A stretch of 64,000 nt of DNA from DATJLY01 sp963773665 (lineage in GTDB: Bacteria; Pseudomonadota; Alphaproteobacteria; ATCC43930; CGMCC-115725), in contig CAVZBZ010000015.1 of assembly GCA_963773665.1 (NCBI GenBank), forward strand, positions 14,471-78,470, in the 5' to 3' direction. The translations under genes and the position numbers were made by a program. Shown here piece after piece: positions 60,039 through 64,000 of this stretch (position 1 is the first letter of the stretch; the number at the start of each line of letters is the position of its first letter). The notes beneath the pieces were generated by a model. It made no database searches, had not been told where the DNA came from, and worked only from the letters and a program-made list of their open reading frames with translations.

Positions 60039-60968
60039 GTGCGGCTCAGAATCGCAAATGCCACCTACGGTGTGAACCGCGCGCTCAAGGAAGGCGCGAT
60101 CAAGACGCCGCTCGATCTCGAATTCGTCGAGGTCGGTGCCATCACGACGAACGGCATGCGCCCGATGGTGCGCGAATTGGCCTTCGACATCTGCGAGATG
60201 GCGTTCACCACATATCTCTGCGCGCGCGCCGCGGGCAAGCCGATCACCGCGATCCCTGTCTTCGTCACGCGCAACTTCCACCACTGGGCCGCCTTCGTCC
60301 ATGCGCAGTCCGGCATCAAATCGCCCAAGGACCTCGAAGGGCGGCGCGTCGGCGTCAATCGCGGCTACACGGTGACGACGGGATTGTGGATCCGCGGCGT
60401 GATGCAGCACGAATACGGCGTCGATCTCGACAAGATCACGTGGTGCCCGACCGACGAGGAGCATGTCGCCGAGTTCAAGGCGCCGCCCAACGTCGATCAC
60501 CGTTATGTCGGGCGCTCGGCGGCGGAGCTTCTGAAGTCCGGCGAACTCGCGGCGGCGATCGGCGACATCCGCGTCGATTCGCCGGACGTGCGGCCGCTCA
60601 TTCCGAACGCGCGCGAAGCAGGCTTCGCCTACTACCGCAAGACCGGAATCTACCCGGTGAACCACGGCATCGTCGTCAAGAACGCGGTGCTCGAGCGCGC
60701 GCCGGAGGTCGCAGTCGAGCTGTTCAAGGCCTATGCCGCGGCAAAGGAGATATATCGCGCCCGCCTCGCCGCGCGGCAGAACCTCGACAAGGCCGACGAG
60801 ACCGCGCTGGCGCTCGCCGAGGTGGTGGGCGATCCCTTCCCGTTCGGGATTGCCCAGAACCGCAAGGCGCTCGAGACGATTGTCGCGTTCGCGGTCGAGC
60901 AGCACCTGCTGCCCCAGCGTTGGACGCCCGAGGAGCTGTTCGCGCCCTCGACGCGCACGCTCGGCTGA
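60039..60968 (+). CDS. 4,5-dihydroxyphthalate decarboxylase-like / NMT1-type binding-fold protein
   Basis: This 309-residue protein opens RLRIANATYGVNRALKEGAI and continues with the NMT1-like fold: ELAFDICEMAFTTYLCARAA, PITAIPVFVTRNFHHWAAFV and LEGRRVGVNRGYTVTTGLWI. This matches proteins annotated as 4,5-dihydroxyphthalate decarboxylase (Pht5), which share the fold of periplasmic binding proteins. No signal peptide is present, so an enzyme or cytoplasmic role is more likely than a transporter receptor. The GTG at 60039 follows AGGGAG and is preferred over the ATG at 60006. It is co-directional with a small gene and a TRAP transporter. Many homologues carry this name without evidence of the activity. 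Confidence 0.8.
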   Translation: MRLRIANATYGVNRALKEGAIKTPLDLEFVEVGAITTNGMRPMVRELAFDICEMAFTTYLCARAAGKPITAIPVFVTRNFHHWAAFVHAQSGIKSPKDLEGRRVGVNRGYTVTTGLWIRGVMQHEYGVDLDKITWCPTDEEHVAEFKAPPNVDHRYVGRSAAELLKSGELAAAIGDIRVDSPDVRPLIPNAREAGFAYYRKTGIYPVNHGIVVKNAVLERAPEVAVELFKAYAAAKEIYRARLAARQNLDKADETALALAEVVGDPFPFGIAQNRKALETIVAFAVEQHLLPQRWTPEELFAPSTRTLG

Positions 60969-60969
60969 A

Positions 60970-61197
60970 ATGACGACCGAGGCCAAGCTTCTCGTCGTGC
61001 AGTTCCTGCGCTGGATCGCCGACCGGCCGCGCACTTATGGCGACGTGCAGCAGGCGTGGCAAAGCACCTGCCCGCTCAACTGCGCCTGGGAGGACGCGAT
61101 CACGGACGATCTCGTCGCGGCCGGCGAAGACGGCTTCCTCACGCTGACCGGTACGGGGCGCGAAAGGCTCGCAACATCCGGCCGCGATATGGTATGA
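60970..61197 (+). CDS. Small winged-helix-like uncharacterised protein
   Basis: This 75-residue protein lies one base after the decarboxylase-like stop. Its pattern, EAKLLVVQFLRWIADRPRTY then GDVQQAWQSTCPLNCAWEDA and DGFLTLTGTGRERL, looks like a small winged helix of three helices and a hairpin. No closer family is recognised. DNA binding or a partner role for the preceding protein is possible. Confidence 0.65.
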   Translation: MTTEAKLLVVQFLRWIADRPRTYGDVQQAWQSTCPLNCAWEDAITDDLVAAGEDGFLTLTGTGRERLATSGRDMV

Positions 61198-61251
61198 GCC
61201 AGGCAACAATATCGGGCGGCTTGGTTAGGCAGAAGCTATGGGGAGGATGGG

Positions 61252-62259
61252 ATGAGCAAAATCACCAGCATTAGCGGCGCGGTGCTCGGCATCGCGGCGG
61301 CACTCACGCTGGCCGGGCCAGCCTCGGCGCAGAACAAGGTGTGGCGCGCCTCGCACCAGTTCCCGGGCGGCAAGGGCGACGTGCGCGACGACATGGTGCA
61401 GATGATCGCCAAGGAAGTCGGCGGCGACAACGTCGCGCTCCAGGTTCAGGTCTATCCCGGCGCATCGCTGTTCAAGCCCAACGACCAGTGGGACGCGCTG
61501 GTCAACGGGCAGCTCGACATCGCGCTCTTCCCGCTCGACTACGCGAGCGGCAAGGTGGCGGCGTTCAGCGCCACGCTGATGCCCGGCCTCATCCGCAGCT
61601 CCGCGCGCGCCAAGCGGATCGACGCCTCGCCCTTCATGGCCGACATGCGCAAGATCATCGAGGATCACGGCGTGATGGTGCTGTCGGACGCGTGGTTCGC
61701 GGGCGGCATGGCGTCGAAAGAGGGCTGCATCCTCAAGCCCGAGGATCTGAAGGGCGTGAAGTTCCGCGCCGCGGGACCCACCTTCGCGGCGATGTGGGAA
61801 GCCGCCGGCGCCAACATCGTGACGCCGCCATCGAACGAGATCTACAACGCCTTCCAGACCGGCGTCGTCCAGGCGACCGACACGAGCCTCGGCACGTTCC
61901 AGTCGATGCGGCTTTACGAGCAGGTGAAGTGCCTCACCGCGCCCGGCGACAACGCGCTCTGGATGATGTACGAGCCGGTGCTGATGTCGAAGAAGAGTTT
62001 CGCGGCGCTGTCGAAGGAGCAGCAGGCGGCGGTCGTGAAGGCCGGCAAGGACGCGCAGGCCTATTACGACTCAAAATCGGCAGCGGTCGACAGCGAGGCG
62101 ATCAAGGCGTTCAAGGACCACAATGTCGAGGTCGCGACGCTCAACGACGCCCAGTTCGACGCATGGCTCGCGCTCGCCAAGAAGACGTCCTACGCCCAGT
62201 ACGCCAAGGACGTGCCGGACGGGCAAAAACTGCTCGACGAGGCGCTGGCCGTGAAATAG
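61252..62259 (+). CDS. dctP: TRAP transporter solute-binding subunit DctP
   Basis: This 335-residue protein has a Sec signal (VLGIAAALTLAGPASAQ) and the DctP fold: WRASHQFPGGKGDVRDDMVQ, VQVYPGASLFKPNDQWDALV, LKGVKFRAAGPTFAAMWEAA and NEIYNAFQTGVVQATDTSLG. TRAP binding proteins capture organic acids and similar anionic solutes in the periplasm. The Arg that clamps the carboxylate fits KFRAAG. GGGAGGATGGG precedes the ATG. Membrane subunits follow after an inverted repeat. Confidence 0.9.
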   Translation: MSKITSISGAVLGIAAALTLAGPASAQNKVWRASHQFPGGKGDVRDDMVQMIAKEVGGDNVALQVQVYPGASLFKPNDQWDALVNGQLDIALFPLDYASGKVAAFSATLMPGLIRSSARAKRIDASPFMADMRKIIEDHGVMVLSDAWFAGGMASKEGCILKPEDLKGVKFRAAGPTFAAMWEAAGANIVTPPSNEIYNAFQTGVVQATDTSLGTFQSMRLYEQVKCLTAPGDNALWMMYEPVLMSKKSFAALSKEQQAAVVKAGKDAQAYYDSKSAAVDSEAIKAFKDHNVEVATLNDAQFDAWLALAKKTSYAQYAKDVPDGQKLLDEALAVK

Positions 62260-62286
62260 CGGCGGCGCCGGGACAATCGCGACACC

Positions 62287-62400
62287 GGTGCGTCTTTCGT
62301 CTTCGCGTGCTCCGCGCAGGATGAGGTAGATTGTTATGGCCTCGAGAAAATTCCTCATTCTGAGCGGAGCCCCGTAGGGGCGCAGTCGAAGGACGCACGG
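62287..62400. repeat. Inverted pair of REP-like elements
   Basis: A left copy (62287-62326) and a right copy (62353-62400) are inverted relative to each other and separated by 26 bases. Both carry CCTCATNCTGNGCGGAG at one end and GAA-GACGCAC at the other, read from the outer CCTCAT end. The right copy has an extra hairpin CCCCGTAGGGG. They lie in the 153-base gap between dctP and dctQ, with the right copy ending 12 bases before the dctQ start. The layout is like a REP doublet that can fold into a long hairpin and lower expression of the downstream genes. Confidence 0.7.
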
Positions 62401-62412
62401 CCGCATTCCCGC

Positions 62413-62949
62413 ATGGACGCATTCATCAAGTCGGTCAGGACCGTGTCGCAGGCCTGCGGCATCTTCGCCGCGGGCCTCATTGCATTGGGCGTGTTCGTCG
62501 TGTGCGAGATGGTGTTCGAGCGCTCGGTGCTCGGCACCAACACGGTGTGGCAGACCGACTTCGTCACCAATTGCCTCGTCGCCGCGACCTTCGTCGGCAG
62601 CCCCTACGTGCTGATGACGCGCGGCCACGTCAATGTCGATGTGCTGCCGCTCCACGCCGGGCCGCGGCTGCGCTATGGCCTCGCGCTGTTCGCGATCGTC
62701 ATGGGCTTTGCCTTCGTCGCGGTGCTGGCCGTGCTCGGCTACAATTTCTGGCACGAGGCGTGGGCCAACAACTGGCACTCGAACACGGTGTGGCGCGAGC
62801 GCCTGTGGATTCCCGATGCGGCGATGCCGGCGGGACTGGCGCTCGTCTGCCTGCAATACGTGGTGGAGCTCATCTGCCTCGTGACCGGGCGCGAGCCGCC
62901 CTTCGGCATAACCGGCGACAAGCCGGTCAACCCCGAGGCGTTGCCGTGA
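62413..62949 (+). CDS. dctQ: TRAP transporter small membrane subunit DctQ
   Basis: This 178-residue protein has four hydrophobic helices typical of DctQ: SQACGIFAAGLIALGVFVVC, FVTNCLVAATFVGSPYVLMT, YGLALFAIVMGFAFVAVLAV and GLALVCLQYVVELICLVTG. The conserved RGHVNVDVL loop follows helix two. Its stop overlaps the GTG start of dctM. It bridges DctP and DctM in the inner membrane. Confidence 0.9.
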   Translation: MDAFIKSVRTVSQACGIFAAGLIALGVFVVCEMVFERSVLGTNTVWQTDFVTNCLVAATFVGSPYVLMTRGHVNVDVLPLHAGPRLRYGLALFAIVMGFAFVAVLAVLGYNFWHEAWANNWHSNTVWRERLWIPDAAMPAGLALVCLQYVVELICLVTGREPPFGITGDKPVNPEALP

Positions 62950-64000
62950 GCCCCGTTCAATTGGGATCGCTCGTCCTCGTCGTGACGCTCGCCATGCTCG
63001 TCTCGGGCGTGCCAGTGGCGTTCGGCATCGGCGCCGTGTCGATCGTGTTCATTGCGTTCTTCCAGGGCTTCGACAGCCTGCACGTGGTGGCGCAGACCTT
63101 CTATTCCGGGCTCGACGATTTCACGCTCGTCTCGATTCCGATGTTCGTGATGATGGGCGCGGCGATCGGCTCCTCGCCCGCCGGCAAGGATTTGTACGAG
63201 GCGCTCGACCGCTGGCTCTATCGCCTGCCGGGCGGGCTCGTGCTGAGCAACCTGGGCGCCTGCGCCATCTTCGCGGCATTGACCGGATCCTCGCCCGCCT
63301 GCTGCGCCGCGATCGGCAAGATGGGCATTCCCGAGATGCGCCGGCGGGGATATCCCGACGGCGTCGCCACCGGCTCCATTTGCGCCGGCGGCACGCTCGG
63401 CATCCTGATCCCGCCGTCGATCACCTTCATCCTCTACGGCATCGCGACCGAGAACTCGATCGGGCGCCTCTTCCTCGCCGGGGTCGTGCCGGGGCTGACG
63501 CTCACCGGGCTCTTCATGGTGTGGACGCTGTTCCGCATCTGGCAGACGGGGTTCCGCGCCTATGAGGCCTCCTTCCGCTATAGCTGGCGCGAGAAATTCA
63601 CCTCCGTGCTGAAGATCGCGCCCTTCCCTCATCATCGCGGGCGTGATGTACGCGCTCTATGGCGGGCTCGCGACGCCGTCGGAGGCGGCGGGCGTGGGCG
63701 CGGCGCTGTGCTTCCTGCTGGCGGTCGGAATCTACCGCATGTGGAGCCCGCTCGCGTGGTGGCAGATCCTGCGCGACACGGCGCGCAAATCGACATGATC
63801 CTCACCATCATCGCGGCCGCGGTGCTGTTCGGATACATGCTGACCTCGCTTTATCTCACCCAGACCCTGGCGCAGGGCATCGCCGACATGCATGCCAATC
63901 GCTGGGTGCTGATGTTATTGATCAACCTGTTCCTTCTGGTGTGCGGTCTTCATTCCGCCGGCGGCGGTGATCTTGATGACCAGCCCGATCCTTTTGCCGA
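62946..64000 (+). CDS. dctM: TRAP transporter large membrane subunit DctM, 3' partial and frameshifted
   Basis: The GTG at 62946 overlaps the dctQ stop. The protein shows DctM features: LVVTLAMLVSGVPVAFGIGA, FTLVSIPMFVMMGAAIGSSP, then TGSSPACCAAIGKMGIPEM and GGTLGILIPPSITFILYGIA. The frame breaks three times in the last 400 bases: an extra T in CCCTTCCC near 63624 (restored: VLKIAPSLIIAGVMYALYGG), a missing base near 63793 (restored: RKSTMILTIIAAA), and an extra T at 63947 (restored: CGFIPPAAVILMTSPILLP). The gene continues past the window. The clustered errors suggest poor base quality at the end of the assembled piece. Confidence 0.82.
   Translation, partial: MSPVQLGSLVLVVTLAMLVSGVPVAFGIGAVSIVFIAFFQGFDSLHVVAQTFYSGLDDFTLVSIPMFVMMGAAIGSSPAGKDLYEALDRWLYRLPGGLVLSNLGACAIFAALTGSSPACCAAIGKMGIPEMRRRGYPDGVATGSICAGGTLGILIPPSITFILYGIATENSIGRLFLAGVVPGLTLTGLFMVWTLFRIWQTGFRAYEASFRYSWREKFTSVLKIAPFPHHRGRDVRALWRARDAVGGGGRGRGAVLPAGGRNLPHVEPARVVADPARHGAQIDMILTIIAAAVLFGYMLTSLYLTQTLAQGIADMHANRWVLMLLINLFLLVCGLHSAGGGDLDDQPDPFA

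Overview
The window looks like the chromosome of a GC-rich alphaproteobacterium, probably Hyphomicrobiales or Rhodospirillales. The strongest evidence is the block at about 51.8-59.4 kb: tRNA-Phe, yacG, an RNase E/G, maf, infA, a low-molecular-weight phosphatase, UPF0262, hisD, a short-form hisG, DUF2948 and murA. That order is an alphaproteobacterial housekeeping neighbourhood. No phage, plasmid, CRISPR or intact insertion sequence was found.

Layout. (1) 0-6.1 kb: the 3' part of a gas-vesicle accessory cluster on the + strand. It has a GvpL/F-J-domain fusion, two more GvpL/F proteins, a minor GvpA-family protein, GvpK, a CDC48-like double AAA+ ATPase and two unrecognised, translationally coupled genes. 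(2) 6.1-19.7 kb: two related modules around an oligopeptide-type ABC transporter. Each has an amidohydrolase of the same family and a family-5 solute-binding protein; a small Rieske protein, a GMC oxidoreductase and a 2-oxoglutarate oxygenase go with them. (3) 36.5-19.8 kb, - strand: 14 tightly packed genes that read as one catabolic unit. In transcription order they are an AraC-formamidase fusion, a formamidase, a Rieske oxygenase, a molybdenum hydroxylase (2Fe-2S subunit plus a Mo-FAD fusion), a two-subunit TPP decarboxylase, an alcohol dehydrogenase, an intradiol dioxygenase, an ICL/PEP-mutase-family lyase, an acyl-CoA ligase, a thiolase-like protein with its DUF35 partner, and a second dehydrogenase. 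(4) 36.6-51.2 kb: a LigB-type dioxygenase and a deaminase-type amidohydrolase, a second oligopeptide-type ABC transporter without a binding protein, a SnoaL/Rieske oxygenase/quinone reductase operon, a complete branched-chain-amino-acid-type (Liv) ABC transporter, and a second 2-oxoglutarate oxygenase. (5) 51.2-51.8 kb: a gene-poor stretch next to tRNA-Phe. (6) 51.8-59.9 kb: housekeeping genes and a freestanding acyl carrier protein. (7) 60.0-64 kb: a 4,5-dihydroxyphthalate-decarboxylase-like protein and a TRAP transporter that runs off the end.

Together, regions 2-4 and 7 suggest a soil or water heterotroph that imports small organic acids, amides or peptides and breaks down an aromatic or N-heteroaromatic compound. 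The substrate cannot be read from sequence.

Caution: nine probable frameshifts, mostly single-base insertions, interrupt seven otherwise well-conserved genes (near 820, 4868, 5619, 24602, 41079, 50545, 63624, 63793 and 63947). Three lie in the last 400 bases. The pattern fits uncorrected sequencing or assembly errors better than gene decay, so the affected genes are given with restored coordinates.
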